Positions 6,698 to 13,079 of a stretch of 13,079 nucleotides of DNA are shown piece after piece (the stretch's first letter is position 1; every line of letters begins with the position of its first letter). Position numbers and translations under genes: made by a program. This DNA comes from Methylovirgula sp. (lineage in GTDB: Bacteria; Pseudomonadota; Alphaproteobacteria; Rhizobiales; Beijerinckiaceae). The DNA lies in the NCBI GenBank assembly GCA_025356505.1, contig JANXSV010000352.1:1-13079 (forward strand), read 5' to 3'. Below the pieces are notes generated by a model. It did not search any database. It was not told the origin of the DNA and saw nothing but the letters and a program-made list of their open reading frames with translations.

Positions 6698-7534
6698 ATG
6701 ACTGCACATGCCTCTGTTCTGCCCTCCGGGGCTTTCGCCGCCGAAGTGGAAACGCTGTATCGGGATGGCATTGTTGGCATGAAAGGTGCCTTTTCGCGCA
6801 GCTGGGTCGACGATATGCGCGAAGACATGATGACGGCGTTCTGGTCCGCCATTCAGCGTCCAGGCGGCGCGATTGGCCGAGGCCCCCGCCGGTGGTATGT
6901 TGAGACGCATCCGGAGGATTTTCGCGGATTTGTCGATCTCATCACCCATCCTTTTGTGCGCGGTATGGCTGAGGCCGTGTGCGGGCCGGAGTATCACATT
7001 GTGGAAATCGGTTTTGACACGCCGTTTCAAGGCGCGAAAAATCAGCCTTGGCATCGTGACTTCCCATCGCCGGCCGAGACCTATGACGGACACAGGATCA
7101 CCTCGCTGGCGTTTAACCTTACAGGTGTCGATGTTACGCCGGATATGGGACCGTTTGAAATCGCGCCTGGCACCCAGTGGCAAGATGGCCGGACGTGGAA
7201 ACACGAGATGTTTCCTCCCGTTGAAATCTGGCCGGACTTTGCGTCCAAAGGCGTGCGAAAGTTCCCGCAGATGGGCGATATCTCATGCCGCTCGGCCCTC
7301 ACCATTCACCGCGGCACGGCGCATGCCTCGCCGATTTCCCGTCCCGTTCTGGTTCTTGGTGTCGACGCGCCCGGCGCAGGTCATGCCGCCCTGCATGATA
7401 TGATGGTGACACAGGCGTTTTATGATGCGCTGCCTGAAGACATGCGCGGACATCTGGTGTGCCGCGTCGTCGAAGCGCTTGTGCCGATCGTGCAGAAACA
7501 TGATATCGAGGGGCTTGTGATGGGCACCGAATAG
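6698..7534 (+). CDS. Phytanoyl-CoA dioxygenase (PhyH) family Fe(II)/2-oxoglutarate oxygenase
   Basis: This is a 278-residue, probably cytoplasmic enzyme; no signal peptide is seen. The double-stranded beta-helix fold of the PhyH family is indicated by the iron-binding HxD pair H119 and D121 (PWHRDFPSP). The distal part IHRGTAHASPISRP, at about 203-216, supplies the third iron ligand (H204 most likely, H209 possible) and R215, the expected 2-oxoglutarate carboxylate contact. Such enzymes hydroxylate or otherwise oxidise an aliphatic carbon while splitting 2-oxoglutarate to succinate and CO2. The family is broad and the substrate cannot be read from sequence. AAAGGAG at 6685-6691 is six bases before the ATG. 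It sits 38 bases after the second permease on the same strand, so it is probably co-transcribed and acts on the imported compound. Confidence 0.85.
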   Translation: MTAHASVLPSGAFAAEVETLYRDGIVGMKGAFSRSWVDDMREDMMTAFWSAIQRPGGAIGRGPRRWYVETHPEDFRGFVDLITHPFVRGMAEAVCGPEYHIVEIGFDTPFQGAKNQPWHRDFPSPAETYDGHRITSLAFNLTGVDVTPDMGPFEIAPGTQWQDGRTWKHEMFPPVEIWPDFASKGVRKFPQMGDISCRSALTIHRGTAHASPISRPVLVLGVDAPGAGHAALHDMMVTQAFYDALPEDMRGHLVCRVVEALVPIVQKHDIEGLVMGTE

Positions 7535-7632
7535 TCTGGCGAAGGCGGCGGGTAAGTTTAAGCTATATTCAGGCGGCACTGATTCATTATCCGTATCAAG
7601 TTTTGCGGGCCTCAGGCTTGGAAGGAAGCAAT

Positions 7633-8937
7633 ATGTCAGAACAACGGACTCCACGGTCACCCGCCGTTGCTGTGAAAACGCCTGAGGGGCCCAAACTCAT
7701 GCAGATTTTGGGGCCGGGGCTGATCACGGGGGCGTCCGATGATGACCCGAGCGGTATAGCCACCTATTCGCAGGCAGGAGCTCAGTTCGGCTTTCAGCTT
7801 TGCTGGACGCTGCTGTTAAGCTGGCCGTTGATGTGCGTTATTCAAGAGATTTGCGCGCGCGTCGGGCGCATTCAGGGCCGCGGCCTTGCCGGAGTGATCA
7901 AGGCGCATTATCCGGCCCCTCTGCTTTACGCGTTGGTGGGCCTGTTGCTGGTTGCCAATACGATCAACATCGGGGCCGACCTTGGCGCTATGGCGGCTGC
8001 GTTGCAACTTGTCGCGGGTGGACCAACGCTGCTTTGGCTGCTGATGTTTGCTCTGGGGTCGGTCTTACTTGAAATTTTCGTGCGCTATTCGCGCTATGTC
8101 TCCGTGCTGAAATGGCTCACGCTGTCTCTGCTGTCCTATGTGGCAGTGGCTTTTGCTGTAGACGTACCGTGGCTGGCGGTGGCGCGCAGCACGGTGCTGC
8201 CGAATATCAAGCTGGACGCCGACTATCTGACTGTGGTCGTAGCCATTCTCGGGACGACGATCAGTCCGTATTTGTTTTTCTGGCAAGCGGAGCAGGAAGT
8301 CGAAGAGATTGCCGAACAGCCAGAAGCGCTCCCGCTTATGGAAGCGCCGCACCAAGCCAGGGCCGCCTTTGTGCGCATTCGCCTCGACACTTATCTGGGC
8401 ATGGGTTTGTCAAATCTTGTCGCGCTGTTCATCATGATCACAGCCGGAGCCACGCTGAATGCACATGGCATCACCGATATTCAAACGTCGGCGCAGGCGG
8501 CTGAAGCTTTGAGGCCCGTCGCGGGTGCCTTCGTTTTCTGGATATTTGCGCTGGGCATCATTGGGACGGGTCTGCTGGCGTTGCCGGTTCTGGCAGGTTC
8601 CTCGGCTTACGCCGTGGGGGAGGCGCTTGGCTGGACAGTGGGCCTCGCGCAAACCTTCAGCCGCGCCAAAGGATTTTATGGCGTTCTTGCAGCATCGACC
8701 GCGGTTGGCCTCGCGCTAAACTACAGCGCGCTTGACCCCGTGAAGGCACTTTTCTGGAGTGCCGTCATCAACGGCGTTATTGCCGTGCCGCTGATGGTCA
8801 TCCTGATGCTCGTGGCCTCGAGAAGACAGGCGATGGGGCGGTTTGCATTGCCCACCGGATTGCGCATCGGTGGCTGGATAGCCACCGCAGTCATGGCGCT
8901 GGCAGCGGTGGGAATGTTCGCAACGATGGTTCGCTAG
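7633..8937 (+). CDS. Nramp-superfamily metal ion transporter with non-canonical site motifs
   Basis: This 434-residue inner-membrane protein has about eleven hydrophobic segments in the LeuT-like Nramp arrangement. The first helix carries DDDPSGIATYSQAGA at 36-50, the counterpart of the canonical DPGN metal-site motif. The sixth helix has GTTISPYLFFWQ at 207-218, where canonical Mn/Fe Nramps have MPH; the metal-binding Met is replaced by Ser211 and the His by Tyr213. An acidic stretch, EQEVEE at 220-225, follows. The protein is clearly of the family but should not be called MntH; the ion may be Mg2+ or another hard cation rather than Mn/Fe. I chose ATG 7633 because AAGGA lies six bases upstream; a TTG at 7603 in frame would add ten unlikely residues. 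No terminator separates it clearly from the oxygenase gene 98 bases upstream. Confidence 0.88.
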   Translation: MSEQRTPRSPAVAVKTPEGPKLMQILGPGLITGASDDDPSGIATYSQAGAQFGFQLCWTLLLSWPLMCVIQEICARVGRIQGRGLAGVIKAHYPAPLLYALVGLLLVANTINIGADLGAMAAALQLVAGGPTLLWLLMFALGSVLLEIFVRYSRYVSVLKWLTLSLLSYVAVAFAVDVPWLAVARSTVLPNIKLDADYLTVVVAILGTTISPYLFFWQAEQEVEEIAEQPEALPLMEAPHQARAAFVRIRLDTYLGMGLSNLVALFIMITAGATLNAHGITDIQTSAQAAEALRPVAGAFVFWIFALGIIGTGLLALPVLAGSSAYAVGEALGWTVGLAQTFSRAKGFYGVLAASTAVGLALNYSALDPVKALFWSAVINGVIAVPLMVILMLVASRRQAMGRFALPTGLRIGGWIATAVMALAAVGMFATMVR

Positions 8938-8947
8938 CCCGCAGGTG

Positions 8948-9769
8948 TCAGGGTTTGACGAATTTTAAAATAAAGCGGTCACTCTCGCCAATAGCAGCGT
9001 ATTTTTCCCGGTCCTGATCTTTGAGGCGGTAGGTGGGAGGGAGTGCCCAAACGCCGACAGAATAGTCCTTCGTATCCTTCGGGTTGGCATTCACCTCGGA
9101 ACTGCCCACGAATTTGAACCCGGCCTCTTCAGCGATTTTGATTGCGACATCTTGGCGGACATAGCCGGATTTTGCCAGCGGGTCCTGTGGCTGATCCGCC
9201 AGACCGCGGTGTTCTTCAACGCCAAGTACGCCGCCCGGCTTTAAGGCCGCATAAAAGGCGTGAAAGGCGCCAGCGGTTTCGCCGCTCGCCATCCAATTAT
9301 GGATATTGCGAAAGGTGAGGACGAAATCCGCGCTGCCGTCGGGCGCAATCTTGGGCAGATCGGCCTTGAAGGTTGAAAGTTGAACCTTGCCATACAGGCC
9401 GCCATCGCTGGCGATTTTTGATTTCAACGCGGCGACGTCTTTGGCGCCTTCCGAATCCGGCACACCATCTTCCCCATTCGCGGCAATGTAGCTGCCGCTG
9501 TCTTTGAGGTAGGGGGCGAGGATTTCAGTCCAATAGCCAACGCCGCCCGGCAAAATTTCAACGACGACGCTGTCAGGCTTTATGCCGAAAAATGTCAGGA
9601 CTGCTTCCGGGTGACGATAGATGTCGCGGACGCGGTTCTTTTCAGCGCGTTGCTGCCCGGAAATGAGGCTGATGAGTTTTTCATCAGTTTGCGCCGCAGC
9701 CTGCTGCACGAATAGGGACAAGACTGTGCCTAAAATTAAGGCAGCGCGTGTTCCCGTCGCAAGTGTCAT
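8948..9769 (-). CDS. Secreted class I methyltransferase-like protein (COG4798 type)
   Basis: The 273-residue product starts with a signal peptide: hydrophobic segment at about 8-22 and a likely cut after QAAA (23-26). The rest resembles a class I SAM-dependent methyltransferase. A motif-I-like strand and loop, VVVEILPGGVGYWTEILAPYL, spans 68-88; the typical GxGxG is altered to PGGVGYW. A motif-IV-like region is DFVLTFRNIHNW (148-159) and a post-motif is LKPGGVLGVEEHRG (176-189). Such predicted periplasmic methyltransferase-like proteins are common in Proteobacteria but their function is unknown; SAM is not expected in the periplasm, so it may bind something else. The ATG at 9767-9769 has AAGGAG six bases upstream; the frame is open to 9961 but the extra residues would bury the signal peptide. 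Its stop lies ten bases from the stop of the convergent Nramp gene. Confidence 0.85.
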   Translation of the reverse strand: MTLATGTRAALILGTVLSLFVQQAAAQTDEKLISLISGQQRAEKNRVRDIYRHPEAVLTFFGIKPDSVVVEILPGGVGYWTEILAPYLKDSGSYIAANGEDGVPDSEGAKDVAALKSKIASDGGLYGKVQLSTFKADLPKIAPDGSADFVLTFRNIHNWMASGETAGAFHAFYAALKPGGVLGVEEHRGLADQPQDPLAKSGYVRQDVAIKIAEEAGFKFVGSSEVNANPKDTKDYSVGVWALPPTYRLKDQDREKYAAIGESDRFILKFVKP

Positions 9770-10119
9770 GCTCAACTCCTTCGCTGTGTCAGTTTTCGGC
9801 GAGACAAAAGCAGCGTTGCCGCTGCCCCAATCGCTACATAGGTTGCTGTGTGATGCGAGACAGTGTTCGCTGGCATAAAGTTCGCTCGAGCCTATTTCAG
9901 ACATTGCGCGGGCACAATTCAAAAATGGGGCATTAAAAGGCGCAGCGGGAGGCGCTGGCAAAGTTTTGGGACGGTGCCGACTATATTTGGTCTGGTTTGG
10001 CCTGATTGTGCGGTAATATATAACCTTTTAAGATGAAAATGGCGTGTTTTTGGCCGTCAAATACGGTATTATAGTAACAAATAGGCTAGATTTGAACCCG
10101 CAAAAGCCTTGGGAAAGGT

Positions 10120-10275
10120 ATGGCAGCGTCCTCCGCCAGGATTTGGCATCCGTTAACCTGGGCGGCAGCCCTAAACGGCATGACGCAAACGGTGAAGCTG
10201 TCTTTTAATAAAATTGACCTGGAGCTTCGATTAGGCATAGATTTTGCTCAGAAAAGTTCGCCGCGCCGCAGGTAA
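10120..10275 (+). CDS. Possible 51-residue small ORF upstream of the ATP-grasp gene
   Basis: An ATG at 10120 opens a 51-codon frame that ends at TAA 10273-10275, 32 bases before the ATP-grasp start. A purine-rich GGGAAAGG precedes the ATG but sits very close to it, with one base between AAGG and the ATG. The product begins MAASSARIWHPLTWAAALNG and ends in a basic SSPRRR tail. I do not recognise it. It may be a real small protein, a leader peptide or chance; the predicted promoter at 10214 would start inside it. Confidence 0.2.
   Translation: MAASSARIWHPLTWAAALNGMTQTVKLSFNKIDLELRLGIDFAQKSSPRRR
10214..10243 (+). promoter_or_regulatory. Candidate promoter for the ATP-grasp / alpha-E / transglutaminase genes
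   Basis: TTGACC at 10214-10219 is followed by TAGATT at 10238-10243 (18-base spacing) or ATAGAT at 10237-10242 (17-base spacing). Transcription would begin roughly 55-60 bases before the GTG start of the ATP-grasp gene. The -35 matches at five of six positions; the -10 is weak. Confidence 0.3.
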
Positions 10276-10307
10276 GATTTGGAGCGGTTGCCGAAAAGGG
10301 GTGGTGA

Positions 10308-11720
10308 GTGCAAATTTTTGACGAAATGCTTGGCACTGATGGCAATGTTCGCGAAGTCTATTCCAAATTAAGCGCGTGGTTTGCCCAAGCATCTCCAGAA
10401 GTTCTTTCGAGCCGTTTCTCAGAGGCTGAAGCCTTTTTTCGCAGAATTGGCATTACATTTGCCGTTTATGGGGATGCTCAGGGCACTGAAAGGCTGATTC
10501 CGTTCGATATTGTGCCGCGGATGATCGCTGCAAAGGAATGGGCTTTTCTGACAAAAGGTCTTGAGCAGCGGGTCAAAGCCATCAATGCATTTGTGGGTGA
10601 CATCTACGGCGGCCGTGAAATCTTACGTGCCGGAATCGTGCCCGAGGATTTGATCCTGCAAAATCCGACATTTCGCCCGGAAATGACCCAATTTCGGCCT
10701 GCCGGGGGCATTTATGCCCATATTTCGGGGATTGATATCGTCAGAATTGATGCCGAGACGTTCTACGTTCTCGAGGATAACGCGCGTACGCCGTCCGGTG
10801 TCTCGTATATGCTCGAAAATCGCGAAGCGATGTTGCGCCTGTTTCCGGAGTTGTTTGCCCAGCACAGAATTTTGCCGGTTGATGATTATCCCGACAAATT
10901 ACTCGCCTGCATGCGTTCTGTGGCACCAAAAACAGCTTCGCGCGAGCCAAATGTCGTTCTGCTGACGCCCGGACAGTATAATTCGGCCTATTATGAACAT
11001 TCGTTTTTGTCCGATAAAATGGGTATTGAACTGGTTGAAGGGCGCGATCTTTTCGTCCGAAACAGCTGTGTTTACATGCGCACAACCGAGGGTCCACAAC
11101 GTGTAGACGTGATTTATCGTCGTTTGGACGATGAATATCTTGATCCTCTGGTGTTTAGAACTGATTCAACGCTGGGCGTTCCAGGGCTCATGTCCGCCTA
11201 TAAAGCCGGAAATGTGACGCTGGCGAATGCTGTTGGAACGGGAATTAGCGATGACAAGGCGATTTACTCATATATGCCTGAAATCATTCGCTTTTACAGC
11301 GGTGAGGAGCCAATTCTCAAGAATGTGCCGACCTGGCGGTGCCGCGAAAGTGACTCGCTAAAGCATGTGCTCGATCACTTACCGGATCTGGTTGTGAAAG
11401 AGGTAAATGGATCCGGCGGCTATGGCATGCTGGTTGGGCCGCATGCCTCTAAAGATGAACTTTCCACATTCAGGGCGAAGCTGAAGGCGCACCCTGAGGG
11501 ATTCATTGCGCAGCCCACTCTCGCACTTTCGACTGTGCCCTGCTTCGTAGACGCGGGCCTTGCGCCACGCCACGTCGATTTGCGTCCGTTTGTGCTCAGT
11601 GGCGCGGACCGCGTTGAAATTGTACCTGGGGGGCTTACCCGTGTGGCGATGAAGGCGGGGTCGCTCGTGGTCAACTCATCTCAAGGTGGCGGCACCAAGG
11701 ATACTTGGGTGATGGAATAG
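10308..11720 (+). CDS. Circularly permuted ATP-grasp protein (DUF404/DUF407 family), predicted amidoligase
   Basis: This 470-residue cytoplasmic protein belongs to the circularly permuted ATP-grasp type 2 family. Family ATP-grasp enzymes join a carboxylate to an amine via an acyl-phosphate. Conserved blocks are FRRIGITFAVYGD (44-56), FYVLEDNARTPSGVSYMLEN (152-171) and the nucleotide-binding glycine-rich loop VVKEVNGSGGYGMLVGP (362-378). Later come HVDLRPFVL (422-430) and the C-terminal block from GGLTRVA to SSQGGGTKDTWV (441-468). Length is normal for the family. The start is GTG 10308: AAGGGG lies six bases upstream, TGA directly precedes it in frame, and the next in-frame ATG, at 10326, would lose conserved FDEM. 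It is followed after 66 bases by alpha-E and then a transglutaminase gene, its usual partners. The actual peptide or amino-acid substrate is not known. Confidence 0.9.
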   Translation: MQIFDEMLGTDGNVREVYSKLSAWFAQASPEVLSSRFSEAEAFFRRIGITFAVYGDAQGTERLIPFDIVPRMIAAKEWAFLTKGLEQRVKAINAFVGDIYGGREILRAGIVPEDLILQNPTFRPEMTQFRPAGGIYAHISGIDIVRIDAETFYVLEDNARTPSGVSYMLENREAMLRLFPELFAQHRILPVDDYPDKLLACMRSVAPKTASREPNVVLLTPGQYNSAYYEHSFLSDKMGIELVEGRDLFVRNSCVYMRTTEGPQRVDVIYRRLDDEYLDPLVFRTDSTLGVPGLMSAYKAGNVTLANAVGTGISDDKAIYSYMPEIIRFYSGEEPILKNVPTWRCRESDSLKHVLDHLPDLVVKEVNGSGGYGMLVGPHASKDELSTFRAKLKAHPEGFIAQPTLALSTVPCFVDAGLAPRHVDLRPFVLSGADRVEIVPGGLTRVAMKAGSLVVNSSQGGGTKDTWVME

Positions 11721-11786
11721 TGGCGGCAAAGCGATCCCGACACGGGGCTTAAGCTGCCAGATTTGTAATTAATATGGGTTTTCAAC

Positions 11787-12728
11787 ATGCTAAGCCGTAC
11801 TGCAAGCAATCTCTTCTGGCTCGCCCGATATATGGAACGCGCTGAAAATCTAGCGCGGGTTATCGATGTGGCATCGCGGCTGGCAACGCTTCCTTCCGCC
11901 TTTGCGGGCACCTCAAATGAATGGGAAGGGGCGGTCGCCTCCGCCGCTTGTTCGGATGAGTTTTTTGAAAATTATGAGGATGCCACGCGCGAAAACGTAA
12001 TTGAATTTCTCGTCGCTCACGAAGCCAATCCAAATTCGATTCGCGCCTGCATCGAGATCGCCCGCAGCAATGCGCGGGCCGTACGCACGGCACTTACCTC
12101 CGAGATGTGGGAAGTGGTCAACGACGTGTGGTTGAGGATGCAGACGATCAAGTTGAAAGATCTCAGCGGCAATAAACTTTATGACTTTTTGAATGAAATC
12201 AAAGACGCTTCGCTACAATTTGATGGCGCGGCCTATCGTACCATGTTGCGGACCGATCATTTTTATTTCGAACGGCTCGGGATGTTCATTGAGCGCGCCG
12301 ACAATACTGCCCGGCTGCTAGACGTCAAATACCATGTTTTGCTACCAGCAGACGAACCCGTTGGCGGCGGACTTGACTATTTTCAGTGGACGTCCTTGCT
12401 GCGGTCTGTATCGGCACTGACGTCGTTCCATTGGGTTTACCGCGAAACAGTTAAGCCTTGGCTGGTCGCGGATTTTTTGATCCTTAGACCGGAGCAACCC
12501 AGATCCTTGATTGCTGTCTACGCTGCAATCAACCAGCAGCTTAATATGCTCGCCGAGAGATACGGTCGCCAAGGTCCCAGCCAGCGCAATGCCAGAACCA
12601 TCCACACGAATTTACAAAATGCAAAAATCCGTGACCTATTCCAAGACGGGTTGCATGAGTTCATCGCGTCCTTCATTGACGAAAACAACAAGCTGGGTAA
12701 GTCCCTGGCTGAACAATATCTTCTTTGA
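11787..12728 (+). CDS. Alpha-E domain protein (DUF403)
   Basis: This 313-residue protein is predicted to be almost wholly alpha-helical and lacks a signal peptide or membrane segment. The alpha-E hallmark appears at the N-terminus as LFWLARYMERAENLAR (9-24). It recurs as FERLGMFIERADNTARLLDVKY (161-182), and a related helix, NPNSIRACIEIARSNARAVR, lies at 81-100, which suggests internal repeats of a helical unit. The family nearly always accompanies circularly permuted ATP-grasp proteins and is presumed to work with them, perhaps as a fold partner or substrate-handling subunit; no reaction is established. The ATG at 11787 lies 66 bases after the ATP-grasp stop and has no good Shine-Dalgarno sequence, but the family's conserved MLSRTA start fits it. 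The transglutaminase gene begins six bases after its stop. Confidence 0.9.
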   Translation: MLSRTASNLFWLARYMERAENLARVIDVASRLATLPSAFAGTSNEWEGAVASAACSDEFFENYEDATRENVIEFLVAHEANPNSIRACIEIARSNARAVRTALTSEMWEVVNDVWLRMQTIKLKDLSGNKLYDFLNEIKDASLQFDGAAYRTMLRTDHFYFERLGMFIERADNTARLLDVKYHVLLPADEPVGGGLDYFQWTSLLRSVSALTSFHWVYRETVKPWLVADFLILRPEQPRSLIAVYAAINQQLNMLAERYGRQGPSQRNARTIHTNLQNAKIRDLFQDGLHEFIASFIDENNKLGKSLAEQYLL

Positions 12729-12734
12729 GGGCAA

Positions 12735-13079
12735 ATGCGTTTAAAAGTTCAACATGCCACGACCGTCACCTATAGCGAGCCGGCTCAATCGGCTATTCAA
12801 ATTCTTCGGCTCACGCCGCGCAATCACGACGGACAATATGTTGGATTTTGGCGAGTCGAGATCGATGCTGATTATCGCCTGACTCGAGACGAAGACCCTT
12901 TTGGCAACATAACCCACACATTTTCGCTTGAAGGCCCTATCGAAACGATGACGATCCGGGTTGAAGGCGAGGTCGAGGTAAATGACACCAACGGAGTCAT
13001 TCTTGGAACGGTCGAGCGCATGACCAAGCGCTTCTGGCTTCGAGACTCGCTATTGACCGCTCCCGACGCTGCTATTCGG
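12735..13079 (+). CDS. Transglutaminase-like protein, N-terminal part (3' partial, cut by window end)
   Basis: The frame opens at ATG 12735 and runs 115 codons to the last base of the window without a stop. The visible part, starting MRLKVQHATTVTYSEPAQSA and including ILRLTPRNHDGQ, matches the beta-sandwich N-terminal domain of bacterial transglutaminase-like proteins (Bact_transglu_N). DPFGN near residues 57-61 is a typical family motif. The Cys-His-Asp catalytic triad of the transglutaminase/protease domain lies beyond the window, so activity cannot be judged. GAGG at 12727-12730 sits four bases before the ATG and overlaps the alpha-E stop codon; the gap between the genes is six bases. This completes the ATP-grasp / alpha-E / transglutaminase trio, where it may cut or crosslink the peptide handled by its neighbours. 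Confidence 0.85.
   Translation, partial: MRLKVQHATTVTYSEPAQSAIQILRLTPRNHDGQYVGFWRVEIDADYRLTRDEDPFGNITHTFSLEGPIETMTIRVEGEVEVNDTNGVILGTVERMTKRFWLRDSLLTAPDAAIR

Larger units (their letters stand above)
9770..10307. other. 538-base stretch with no established gene
   Basis: This region separates two divergent genes and should hold promoters for both. It contains a possible small ORF at 10120-10275, a weak promoter candidate at 10214-10243 and a two-step stem at 10150-10178 (CCGTT and GGGC pairing with GCCC and AACGG around GGCA). A 6-bp hairpin, GCAGCG-TTGC-CGCTGC, lies at 9810-9825 in the untranslated leader of the methyltransferase-like gene. The part from about 10010 to 10090 is AT-rich. I see no tRNA, no known riboswitch and no mobile-element remnant. 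Confidence 0.5.

Noticed and set aside
9770..9961. A longer N-terminus for the methyltransferase-like protein
   Set aside because: It would place 64 residues ahead of a clean signal peptide. The ATG at 9767-9769 has a good AAGGAG site.
10045..10075. AT-rich promoter-like sequence around TATTAT at 10067
   Set aside because: No -35 box of acceptable quality lies at a suitable distance, so I do not list it as a promoter.

Overview
The window looks like chromosomal DNA of an alphaproteobacterium. The GlpD tail, the LacI/YtfQ-type sugar ABC locus, the secreted methyltransferase-like protein and the circularly permuted ATP-grasp / alpha-E / transglutaminase cluster all fit, and Hyphomicrobiales (Rhizobiales) is my best guess. 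I cannot name a genus. GC content is moderate, gene density is high, and I see no insertion sequence, CRISPR array, rRNA, tRNA or prophage gene.

Left part (1-7534): the 3' end of a glycerol-3-phosphate dehydrogenase gene (glpD) is followed by a complete sugar-uptake locus. A LacI-family regulator on the minus strand faces a plus-strand run of genes: a periplasmic sugar-binding protein resembling YtfQ, a two-domain sugar ABC ATPase, two inner-membrane permeases joined by ATGA overlaps, and a phytanoyl-CoA dioxygenase (PhyH) family Fe(II)/2-oxoglutarate oxygenase. The divergent intergenic region holds facing promoters and several inverted repeats that are candidate operators. A strong hairpin after the binding-protein gene probably reduces expression of the genes behind it. 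The likely job is regulated import of a sugar or sugar-like molecule; the layout matches the galactofuranose importer YtfQRT-YjfF. The oxygenase is the only enzyme in the run, so the substrate may be oxidised or may not be a plain sugar.

Middle part (7535-9769): an Nramp-superfamily transporter with altered metal-site motifs is convergent with a gene for a secreted, class I methyltransferase-like protein of unknown role.

Right part (9770-13079): a 538-base stretch without an established gene holds a possible 51-residue small ORF, a hairpin and a weak promoter candidate. It leads into a three-gene set: a circularly permuted ATP-grasp protein (DUF404/407 type), an alpha-E (DUF403) protein and the N-terminal part of a transglutaminase-like protein cut by the window end. 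Comparative genomics has predicted this trio to make or modify a peptide, sometimes alongside the proteasome-like peptidase Anbu. Its chemistry is not established to my knowledge, so it is the best candidate here for an undescribed system.
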